A stretch of DNA of 64,000 nucleotides, from NCBI GenBank assembly GCA_964584305.1, contig CAZOZL010000001.1, positions 62,001-126,000 of the forward strand. The letters run 5' to 3'. Below are positions 16,660 through 24,308 of this stretch, one piece after another. Below the pieces are notes generated by a model. The model was given only the letters and a program-made list of their open reading frames with translations, was not told where the DNA came from and did no database searches. A program made the translations under genes and the position numbers. The first letter of the stretch is position 1; the number at the start of each line of letters is the position of its first letter. Origin of the DNA: SB11 sp964584305. GTDB taxonomy: Bacteria > Bacteroidota > Bacteroidia > UBA8524.

Positions 16660-18885
16660 TTATTTTCTGGGTACACATTTTACCGAAATTCTTGTTATTG
16701 ACCAACTTGCGGGTGCTATTAGCTCGCTTCGGGTGCTTGCTCCTACCCCACCCAATAGTTTTTCTAAGGCTGTTCCTCCCCGTTCTTTTTCTTGTTTAAA
16801 AACACCTTCCTGCTTAAAAATATCTAAGTTGTTTATAGGCTCGGCGGTGGTAAGCATTATATAGTTTAAATAGCCTGTGCTATCAGTTATTCTAAAAAGG
16901 CGGGAAGCACCTAAGGGCGCATTTTGGCGAATTTCGTATGTGTTTCTGTTTATTAATGGGTAGGTATTTTCTCCTGTAATATTTCTTGGAAATAATAGTA
17001 GCATTTCTCCTTTACTATCAATAGAAAAAACATAAACATAACGTTTGTTTCTATCCCAATACAGCTCGTTTATTTCATCTAAAGTAAAAACCAAGCCCAG
17101 TGTATCGTGGTATTTTACTTGTTGCCCATTGGTAATTAACTCGCCCGTGCTTGAGCGGCGAAGAGCAAAAGCAAACGGAAAGCTCCCATCATCAGGAGGG
17201 CTGGGTAAGGTAAGCCATGCCTTTATTTTAGCTATTCGCAATATATAGTTTTCTAAACTATCGGCTACCGCTGCTTCGCCTCCTGTGCTTTTATTCACGG
17301 CAAAAAAATGGGTGCGTAGTGGCAATTGGCTTTCGCTTTCTCCACTTTCAAACAAGCGTACTGGATTTATAAAAGCATACTCTATTTTGTTATTTCTCCA
17401 CCTGCCCACAAGATGATAATCTGCTTGGTTGGGGTTTTTAGTAATCGCTACATTGCTTTCTCCATTAAATTTTTCTTTTAGGTATTTGCTTAACGTTGCA
17501 TTTGCAGGTATATTAAACCGCAGGCTTGAGTCTTTTACCACTTTTCCGTTTAGTACATCAACGCCTATTGTGTTGCCTAAATTTTGAAAATCCTTGTCCT
17601 TATAGGTAATTATCCATTTTCCTTCTCGGTAATATAGATTTTGATAGGCTGGGTTTAATACTGTGGCTTGTTGCCAATTGTAATTTTTTCGCACCGTGTT
17701 TTTTACTGTGGCGGTTAGTATATCGTTGCTAAAAACACTTTCGTATATATATACTTTTATAGCGGCTTCTGGCGCAACAACAATATTACTTACCGCAAAC
17801 AAATCTCCCGCTTTAATGGCTTTTGGGTCGCCTTTTATCACTTTAGCATAGCTGCGGTTTACCCCGCCCATTCGGGTAATTTCTAATTTAATTATACCGT
17901 TTTTCGTTTTCTTTTCGAGTTGCGTTTTCGGGCTTATTCCTGATGGGAAACCTGCTTGTAAATGTACTTCACCGTTCTCGTATTTAATTACTGGAATTAA
18001 TAATTTATTAGGCAATAGCGATTTATCAATTCCTAATAGAGTTCCCTTTCTGCGAGTGCTATTTCCTGCTAAAACTGGTTTCTGGGTGAGGTTATTATAT
18101 TGCATTATCGCCTCAATCCTATTAAATATTTGCTGTACTGGTGTTGCCGCAGTAACATCTGCAAGTACTTTTAGCAATGCCACAGTAAAACCCCCGTGTG
18201 GATTGCCGTGTTTGTCTTTTACCTCTTTGGCGGGTTCTTTGTCCCTTGCCGCTGATATGGTTAATGCCCCACGGTTTTCTGGAGGCATTGGGTTTGAAGC
18301 ATCTTTAACATCTCTTTTATCACTTGGACTAAACCTAAATTTTGGCTGTTTGTCGCTACGTGAAATAGATCCACTATGGCAGCTATCGAATATTGAGGTT
18401 ACTATTACCCCTTTATCTACCAGTTTGTTTATTAATTGGGCAAGCTCTTTATCCCTAATATCAAACTCTCCTTTATACGCATCGGCAGGAACGATGGTCT
18501 CGTCTTTTTTATCGTTTTCTTTTGATAATGAGTTATTTACCTGCGACCCATGCCCCGCATAATAAATAAATACTACATCCCCTTTTTTTGATTTTTTAAT
18601 AAGGGTTTTTATTGCTTTTAGTATAGCTGCCCTGCTTGCCTTTTGATTGTATAGCGTAGTAAGGTTTTTATTTTTAATGCCATAGCGGGTTTGCATTATT
18701 TCTTTCACCGCTTTTGCATCGTTTACGCATCCGTCTAAATTTGGCGGCGGCGTTCTCAATTCTGATGCAATAGCCCCTTGTGGAAAGTATATATTTATAC
18801 CAATAAACAAGGCTCGCTTTGTTTGCGCCTGCAAACTAAATATTGCGGTGAAAATAATAAGAAAGACAATTATGGTTTTCCTCAT
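16660..18885 (-). CDS. Secreted caspase-family (C14) peptidase with C-terminal DUF4384-like domain
   Basis: A 741-residue protein with a signal peptide (residues 1-20, ending SLQAQ). The metacaspase-like domain spans about residues 22-290. The catalytic dyad is intact: H112 in YYAGHGSQV and C169 in IFDSCHSGS. The first strand (KRALFIGIN) is canonical. After a ~200-residue middle region of beta character, the C-terminal ~190 residues contain a DUF4384-like block (RYVYVFSIDSKGEMLLLFP). Bacterial caspase-like peptidases usually cleave after basic residues and often act in stress or defence, but the substrate here is unknown. Export to the periplasm is implied by the signal peptide. It is the first gene of the caspase-CHASE2-FecR cluster. 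Confidence 0.88.
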   Translation of the reverse strand: MRKTIIVFLIIFTAIFSLQAQTKRALFIGINIYFPQGAIASELRTPPPNLDGCVNDAKAVKEIMQTRYGIKNKNLTTLYNQKASRAAILKAIKTLIKKSKKGDVVFIYYAGHGSQVNNSLSKENDKKDETIVPADAYKGEFDIRDKELAQLINKLVDKGVIVTSIFDSCHSGSISRSDKQPKFRFSPSDKRDVKDASNPMPPENRGALTISAARDKEPAKEVKDKHGNPHGGFTVALLKVLADVTAATPVQQIFNRIEAIMQYNNLTQKPVLAGNSTRRKGTLLGIDKSLLPNKLLIPVIKYENGEVHLQAGFPSGISPKTQLEKKTKNGIIKLEITRMGGVNRSYAKVIKGDPKAIKAGDLFAVSNIVVAPEAAIKVYIYESVFSNDILTATVKNTVRKNYNWQQATVLNPAYQNLYYREGKWIITYKDKDFQNLGNTIGVDVLNGKVVKDSSLRFNIPANATLSKYLKEKFNGESNVAITKNPNQADYHLVGRWRNNKIEYAFINPVRLFESGESESQLPLRTHFFAVNKSTGGEAAVADSLENYILRIAKIKAWLTLPSPPDDGSFPFAFALRRSSTGELITNGQQVKYHDTLGLVFTLDEINELYWDRNKRYVYVFSIDSKGEMLLLFPRNITGENTYPLINRNTYEIRQNAPLGASRLFRITDSTGYLNYIMLTTAEPINNLDIFKQEGVFKQEKERGGTALEKLLGGVGASTRSELIAPASWSITRISVKCVPRK

Positions 18886-18949
18886 AGCTGATTTAGAGTA
18901 AGTTGGTGTAGGGTTAATTCAACAAACCACTGTAAAGTAAATGAAATTA

Positions 18950-19963
18950 CTACATTACTCCCTTATATTGTTGTAAAAACTTCACGTTGTTTTCAGAGTA
19001 CATCCGCAGGTCTTTAACATTATATTTTAACATTGTAATACGCTCAACGCCCATTCCAAAGGCAAAGCCACTATATTCCTCTGGGTCTATATTACAGTTT
19101 TTCAATACATTTGGATCTATCATTCCGCTGCCCAAAATCTCTACCCAGCCAGTATATTTGCATACATTACACCCTTCGCCCTTGCATAAAAAGCAAGTGC
19201 AATCCATTTCGGCACTCACCTCTGTAAACGGAAAGTATGACGGGCGAAAACGAACTTCTGTTTCGCTACCAAACAACTCGTTTACGAAATGATACAACGT
19301 GTGTTTCAAATCCGCAAACGATACATTTTTATCAATATAAAAACCATCTACTTGGTGAAAAAAACAATGCGCCCGTGCAGATATTGCCTCGTTTCTATAT
19401 ACTCGCCCAGGGGAAATCATGCGGATAGGTGGTTTTTGTTTCTCCATTGCCCGCACTTGTACTGATGTGGTATGCGTGCGCAGGGCATACTCTTTCTCTA
19501 CAAAAAAAGTGTCCTGCATATCTCGGGCAGGGTGGTCTTTAGGGAAATTTAGTGCTGAAAAGTTGTACCAGTCTGATTCTATTTCAGGTCCTTGAGCAAC
19601 CCCAAATCCTAATTTTTCAAAAATTTCTATAATTTGATTTTGTATGATGCTTAGAGGATGTCGGCTGCCCGTTTCATTAACCGTTGGCAAGGTTAGGTCT
19701 TGCTTTTCCTGCGAAGCAGGCGATTTTTTTTCAATTCCTTCTTTTTGCTCATCAAACTTGCTTTGTACCGCTTTTTTAAGCTGGTTTAATGCCTGCCCAA
19801 CTTCCCGTTTTTGTTCTTTCGAAACAGTCTTAAATCCCTCGAACAATTTATTCAACATTCCATTGCGAGAAAGAAATTTTATGCGGAACTCCTCCAGTTC
19901 TTCTTTTTTCGAAATGGTAAACGCTTGTGCTTGCTGATTTAGTTTTTCAATTTCTTCAATCAT
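18950..19963 (-). CDS. pheS: Phenylalanyl-tRNA synthetase alpha subunit
   Basis: A 337-residue class II aminoacyl-tRNA synthetase subunit that forms the alpha2-beta2 enzyme with PheT, which is not in the window. An N-terminal coiled-coil (about residues 1-80) precedes the catalytic core. Class II signatures include RTHTTSVQVRAM, FHQVDGFYIDK and the motif 3 block GFAFGMGVERITMLKY. A Cys-rich CTCFLCKGEGCNVCKYTGW insertion before motif 3 is typical of PheS. The start ATG at 19963 lies about 20 nt downstream of the predicted transcription start. It is followed by the caspase cluster after the stop, but 64 nt separate them from that start and co-regulation is not implied. Confidence 0.98.
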   Translation of the reverse strand: MIEEIEKLNQQAQAFTISKKEELEEFRIKFLSRNGMLNKLFEGFKTVSKEQKREVGQALNQLKKAVQSKFDEQKEGIEKKSPASQEKQDLTLPTVNETGSRHPLSIIQNQIIEIFEKLGFGVAQGPEIESDWYNFSALNFPKDHPARDMQDTFFVEKEYALRTHTTSVQVRAMEKQKPPIRMISPGRVYRNEAISARAHCFFHQVDGFYIDKNVSFADLKHTLYHFVNELFGSETEVRFRPSYFPFTEVSAEMDCTCFLCKGEGCNVCKYTGWVEILGSGMIDPNVLKNCNIDPEEYSGFAFGMGVERITMLKYNVKDLRMYSENNVKFLQQYKGVM

Positions 19964-19989
19964 TTTTCTTTTTCTCTCGTTCGGAGAAG

Positions 19990-19997
19990 CAAAGATA
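19990..19997 (-). promoter_or_regulatory. pheS: Candidate pheS promoter -7 element (TATCTTTG)
   Basis: On the minus strand TATCTTTG fits TANNTTTG exactly, 27 nt upstream of the pheS ATG. It lies inside a 7-bp inverted repeat (GAAGCAA at 19986-19992 with TTGCTTC at 20004-20010). This is a consensus match only. Confidence 0.45.
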
Positions 19998-20094
19998 TTT
20001 CAATTGCTTCGATTTTGATGAAACCCTGTTTCCAACAAATCTAAAAACAATATATTTAAATAAGTAATGATGTATATATATAGCTATGTGAATT

Positions 20095-20378
20095 TGTAGA
20101 TAAGTGAGAGAAAAAGAGTGTACCTTTATTTTTACTCACTTTTTACTGACGGTTGTTTACATAACTTAAGCCATTGATTCTTATTACTTATTTACTATTT
20201 TGCTAACACTGCAATAATACTTATACCTATGCTTTTGTGGATGCTTTCTTTTTTTTGTTTTGTGGGTAATGTTGCTAATAAGTAGGGAGTTTTCATTTTC
20301 TATTAACACCACCAAATTATTATTTTTTGAATTGTTAACTTTTGACCTTTAATCCACATTTATTTTACGTTATCAACA
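20095..20378. other. AT-rich intergenic stretch with five DnaA-box-like words (possible origin)
   Basis: Within the 416-nt gap between pheS and the Ig-like lipoprotein gene I see 9-mers close to TTATCCACA. They are TGTAGATAA (20095-20103), TGTGGGTAA (20261-20269), TAATCCACA (20350-20358) and TTATCAACA (20370-20378), each one mismatch from consensus on one strand, and the weaker TGTGGATGC (20236-20244) with two. The stretch is strongly AT-rich, and mnmG (gidA), a common origin neighbour in bacteria, is 1.6 kb away. Against an origin, genes on both sides point the same way and dnaA is absent. It could equally be an ordinary AT-rich promoter region. Confidence 0.3.
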
Positions 20379-20379
20379 C

Positions 20380-21981
20380 CTAAAACCCTGTTTCTATTTT
20401 TATATTGCTTATGTCCCAGTTTGCTCTCACATCAAGCGATTTAGGCGTTATATATACTTTTTCAGGCTGTTTTTTTATAAAATAGTCTCCCCCGTCCCAA
20501 ACACTATTTTTGTTATCGTCTTTTATTACTTTTACAAAGTATGACCCTGGAATTAGATTAGTGTAACTAATGGTTCGGTTGCTATTTATAAGGTTTTCAT
20601 GGAGTACAGTATTTTCTACAGAAAGCAGTTGAACTATTAAATTTAGCCTATCTGCATTGGCAATGCTAATGGATAAATTTCCAAAAAAACCTGCTTTTGC
20701 TGTGCTAATAAATATACCCGTAGAATCTAATTCTTGCCCATATAAGTCCTTTATTTTCCCTTTTGGTATTGATAGGGTGTATTTTGTTTCTGGTTTAAAA
20801 GGATGTACAAGTAATAATGTTAATGGGTCTAAAGTATCCTTAATTAGCTTAAAATTAGTTAGTTCTATAGTATCCTCTTTAAAAAACTTAATTTCTTTTT
20901 CTCTTATATCAATAGGTGGGTTTGTAAATGATATACGCACAGGGTTTAAGAAATTATAATCGTTAATGTTTTTTGGTGAAGCAATTACATTTTTCGTATA
21001 ATTCTTTGATTTACATTTAATTACAATTATTTCTATTATAGTATCAACACTTACTTTTAGCACTGTTGAGTCCACACAAACACTATTTGTGAATAGCGTA
21101 ATAGTATCACAGGTTTTGTATGATGTTTTAAGTATTTGAGTTTCTTTTTTATTAAACGTGTTGTTGTTTATAGAAATATTACAATTACTTGCTGTGGTTA
21201 TTATTTGATACTTTCCTTTTGCTAACTCTTTGTAAATTATTACTTTAGGTGTTTTGTTAATAGTTTGTGGGGATAGTATTAGTTGGTATAGGTTACTATC
21301 TTTTTTTATATAAGTAAGGTCTATACTATCTTTATAGAAAGCAATTTTTTCATTTGTTTCTATTTTCAAATTTCTGTTGGCATCTTCAAAGGCAACCAAT
21401 TCATAAGTGGCAGGACTTAAATTTGTGAATTTAAAATTTCCACTTGAGTCAGGGCGAGTTAAATACCAAGGCTTTACTTTAAAAATGGTTGAATCTTCGG
21501 TTATTTTATAAAGCCCAACCGCAACATTTGCTAAAGGCAACTTAGTAAATCCATCTAATAAGCTCCCTTGTAATGAAAGGCTATCTATATAGTTTCCCGT
21601 AGAAAAGGTATAAGTTAAGCCAGTTAAAATATTGCCCTCGTTATTATCTTTTATTCCATTACCAAAATTTAGTGTATAGGTAGTATTTGGTTTTAAATCC
21701 TCACCGAAAGTAACTTGTATTTTTTTACCTTTAATTTTAATATCGGGATTTTCATCAAGAGGGGGAGATATAATAAACTGATTGACTATATCATTTAAAA
21801 CAATAAACTCGTCAAAGGTAAATTCTATTGCCTTTTCTTTAAAATTGACTGTATTGTCCTTTGGTAATTTTTTTTTGCAAACAGGAGGCGTTTTATCAAT
21901 GGGTCCCCCACTTGGGGCAACTATACTGGCACACGATGCAAATAAAAATAAACAGAAAATTAATAAGTGCTTGTTTATCAT
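20380..21981 (-). CDS. Ig-like (SbsA/Big_5-type) outer-membrane lipoprotein
   Basis: I start at the ATG at 21981, which gives a 533-residue lipoprotein with a lipobox FASC, so Cys at about residue 17 should be acylated. An in-frame TTG 12 nt upstream is less likely. After the conserved VAPSGGPIDKTPP segment comes an SbsA-type Ig-like domain (about residues 30-130; FDEFIVLND, LKPNTTYTLNFG). A carboxypeptidase-regulatory-like beta domain follows (DSSGNFKFTNLSPATYELVAFED). A second Ig-like unit and a closing beta region ending in a GSYFVKVIKDDNKN-type turn complete it. This arrangement is widespread and usually single-copy in Bacteroidota, but its function is unknown. It lies 20 nt downstream of mnmG on the same strand. 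Confidence 0.85.
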   Translation of the reverse strand: MINKHLLIFCLFLFASCASIVAPSGGPIDKTPPVCKKKLPKDNTVNFKEKAIEFTFDEFIVLNDIVNQFIISPPLDENPDIKIKGKKIQVTFGEDLKPNTTYTLNFGNGIKDNNEGNILTGLTYTFSTGNYIDSLSLQGSLLDGFTKLPLANVAVGLYKITEDSTIFKVKPWYLTRPDSSGNFKFTNLSPATYELVAFEDANRNLKIETNEKIAFYKDSIDLTYIKKDSNLYQLILSPQTINKTPKVIIYKELAKGKYQIITTASNCNISINNNTFNKKETQILKTSYKTCDTITLFTNSVCVDSTVLKVSVDTIIEIIVIKCKSKNYTKNVIASPKNINDYNFLNPVRISFTNPPIDIREKEIKFFKEDTIELTNFKLIKDTLDPLTLLLVHPFKPETKYTLSIPKGKIKDLYGQELDSTGIFISTAKAGFFGNLSISIANADRLNLIVQLLSVENTVLHENLINSNRTISYTNLIPGSYFVKVIKDDNKNSVWDGGDYFIKKQPEKVYITPKSLDVRANWDISNIKIETGF

Positions 21982-22001
21982 TTGGTAGTGCAATAATACT
22001 A

Positions 22002-23864
22002 TTACCTGCCAAATTGAACCATTAATACAGAAATATCTGCGGGAGAAACACCACTAATGCGTGAGGCTTGCCCAATGGTTTGTGGCTGAATTTTACTTAG
22101 CTTTTCTTTTGCTTCGTTTGAAAGGGAAGAAAGCCCTTTAAAATTATAGGTGAGCGGTATTCTAATATTTTCTAACCTGTTCATTTTTTCTACTGATAAT
22201 GTTTCTTTTTCAATATATGATTCATATTTGATGCCAATTTCTGCTTGTTGTTTTTCTTCTTCAGTAAATGGTGATAGAAAGTCTTTAATAGCATCTACTT
22301 TTTCTAAATCAGTGATGGCTACCTGTGGGCGCAATAATATATTGTTTAGCTTATTAGCTTGGTTCATTTGTGTTGTTCCCAATTCTTCTAATAAATGATT
22401 TATTTGAGCAGGAGAAATACTTTGTTTTTTGAAATGAGTAATTATTTTTTTTGTTGCTTCAATTTTTTTGTTCACTGCCTTTAGCCTGTCATCATTAGTT
22501 AGACCTAAATCGTGTCCTTTTTTTGTGAGGCGAATATCCGCATTATCTTGGCGTAGCAAAATTCTATACTCTGCCCTTGATGTAAACATACGATAAGGCT
22601 CATCTGTGCCTTTATTTATTAAATCATCAATTAATACGCCAATATAAGCATCAGAACGAGAAAGAATAAAAGGCTCTTTTTTATTTATTTTTTGATGTGC
22701 ATTAATTGCTGCCATAAGCCCCTGGCAAGCAGCTTCTTCGTAACCTGTTGTGCCATTTATTTGCCCAGCAAAATATAAGTTTTCTATTAGTTTTGTTTCT
22801 AATGTGTGGTGCAACTGGGTAGGAGGGAAGTAATCATATTCTATGGCATAGCCTGGTCTAAATATTTTTGCTTTCTCAAACCCTTCTATTTGCTGCAAAG
22901 CCTTTACCTGAATATCATCTGGCAATGAAGTAGAAAAACCATTTACATATACTTCAACCGTTTCCCAGCCTTCTGGTTCTATAAAAATTTGATGTCTATC
23001 TCTTTCAGCAAATCTATTTATTTTATCCTCTATTGATGGGCAATATCTTGGACCTATGCTTTTTATAGTACCATTATACATTGGCGAATCAGCTAAACCA
23101 GTGCGCAATGTATCGTGTACTACTGAGTTGGTATAGGTTATATAGCAGCTTCGTTGTTTTGTTAAAGGTTGTGTGGTTGGGCTATATGAAAACTTAGATG
23201 GGTTTGCATCTCCTTTTTGTTCTTCAAGTGCTGCATAATTAATACTTCTTCCATCCACACGGGGAGGTGTGCCTGTTTTCATTCGCCCGCTTTCAAAACC
23301 AAGAGATTCTAATTGTTCAGTAATTCCACCAACTGCTCGCTCTCCCATTCGCCCACCACCAAACTGTTTTCTACCTATATGTATTAGCCCGTTTAAAAAT
23401 GTTCCATTGGTTAGTACTACGGATTTAGCATTAAAGGTAATACCCATTGCCGTAATAACACCCCTTATTTTTTTATCTTTTACTACAAGCTCTTTCACAG
23501 TATCCTGAAAAAAATCAACATTGGGTGTTTTTTCAAGCATTATACGCCACTCCTGTGCAAATAGCCACCTATCACTTTGCGCCCTTGGACTCCACATAGC
23601 AGCACCTTTGCTTTTGTTTAGCATTCTAAACTGTATCATGGTTTTATCCGTAACTATACCACTATAACCGCCAAGCGCGTCTATTTCTCTTATTATTTGT
23701 CCTTTGGCTATGCCTCCCATTGCGGGGTTACAGCTCATTTGTGCAATGGTTTGTAAACTGGTGGTAATTAGCAATACTTGCGAACCTAAGTTTGCTGCCG
23801 CTGCTGCTGCCTCGCATCCTGCGTGCCCACCCCCCACTATTATTATATCGTAATCAGTTTGCAT
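22002..23864 (-). CDS. mnmG: tRNA uridine-5-carboxymethylaminomethyl modification enzyme
   Basis: A 620-residue FAD enzyme (GidA) that acts with MnmE to modify U34 of several tRNAs. The FAD-binding IIVGGGHAGCEAAAAAANLG motif is at residues 8-27. Other hallmarks are MSCNPAMGGIAKGQ, the GGGRMGERAV loop, and the C-terminal helical region ending SRISGVSPADISVLM, which binds MnmE. Length is normal. MnmE is not in the window. The gene is followed by an Ig-like lipoprotein gene and preceded by ybeY 27 nt upstream on the same strand. Confidence 0.98.
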   Translation of the reverse strand: MQTDYDIIIVGGGHAGCEAAAAAANLGSQVLLITTSLQTIAQMSCNPAMGGIAKGQIIREIDALGGYSGIVTDKTMIQFRMLNKSKGAAMWSPRAQSDRWLFAQEWRIMLEKTPNVDFFQDTVKELVVKDKKIRGVITAMGITFNAKSVVLTNGTFLNGLIHIGRKQFGGGRMGERAVGGITEQLESLGFESGRMKTGTPPRVDGRSINYAALEEQKGDANPSKFSYSPTTQPLTKQRSCYITYTNSVVHDTLRTGLADSPMYNGTIKSIGPRYCPSIEDKINRFAERDRHQIFIEPEGWETVEVYVNGFSTSLPDDIQVKALQQIEGFEKAKIFRPGYAIEYDYFPPTQLHHTLETKLIENLYFAGQINGTTGYEEAACQGLMAAINAHQKINKKEPFILSRSDAYIGVLIDDLINKGTDEPYRMFTSRAEYRILLRQDNADIRLTKKGHDLGLTNDDRLKAVNKKIEATKKIITHFKKQSISPAQINHLLEELGTTQMNQANKLNNILLRPQVAITDLEKVDAIKDFLSPFTEEEKQQAEIGIKYESYIEKETLSVEKMNRLENIRIPLTYNFKGLSSLSNEAKEKLSKIQPQTIGQASRISGVSPADISVLMVQFGR

Positions 23865-23891
23865 TTATTATGTAATGTTTCATGTGGAACA

Positions 23892-24308
23892 TTAAAATAT
23901 TTTATATAGTTTTAAACTTTCGTTTTCTTTTGTTCTTATCTCTTTCTTCTCTTTTTTGCTCTTATCATTGTAGCCAAGCAAATGCAAAACACCGTGAATA
24001 ATAACCCTTAATAGTTCTGTTTCACGTGAAACATTTTCTTTATCAGCATTTTCAAAAACTCTATCAATGCTAATAAACAAATCGCCGCTTATTTTAGCAC
24101 CATTATAGTTAAAGGTAATAATATCGGTATAATCGTTATGGTTTAAATGTTTTTTGTTTACATTTAAAAGATACTTATCAGAGCAAAAGATAATATTAAT
24201 ATCACCTAAGGGTATTTCTTTTTGAGAAACAATAGTCTTAATCCAGCGTTTAACTTTTTGTTTGTTTTTTAAATCGAAGCGAATGTTTTCACAAAAAAAA
24301 CGAATCAT
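23892..24308 (-). CDS. ybeY: Endoribonuclease YbeY (rRNA maturation factor)
   Basis: A 138-residue UPF0054 protein involved in 16S rRNA 3'-end maturation and ribosome quality control. The metal site is recognisable as HGVLHLLGYND. The first two His ligands of the usual HGxLHLxGYDH motif are present, but the third position is Asp rather than His, with basic residues following (KSKKEKKEIR). A comparable change seems common in this phylum, so loss of function is not implied. Its ATG overlaps the stop of the upstream T9SS gene by 4 nt (ATGA), which suggests translational coupling. mnmG follows 27 nt downstream. Confidence 0.93.
   Translation of the reverse strand: MIRFFCENIRFDLKNKQKVKRWIKTIVSQKEIPLGDINIIFCSDKYLLNVNKKHLNHNDYTDIITFNYNGAKISGDLFISIDRVFENADKENVSRETELLRVIIHGVLHLLGYNDKSKKEKKEIRTKENESLKLYKIF

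Noticed and set aside
18056..18562. 168-codon open frame opposite the caspase gene
   Set aside because: It lies wholly antisense to a gene with clear catalytic motifs and has no domain of its own.
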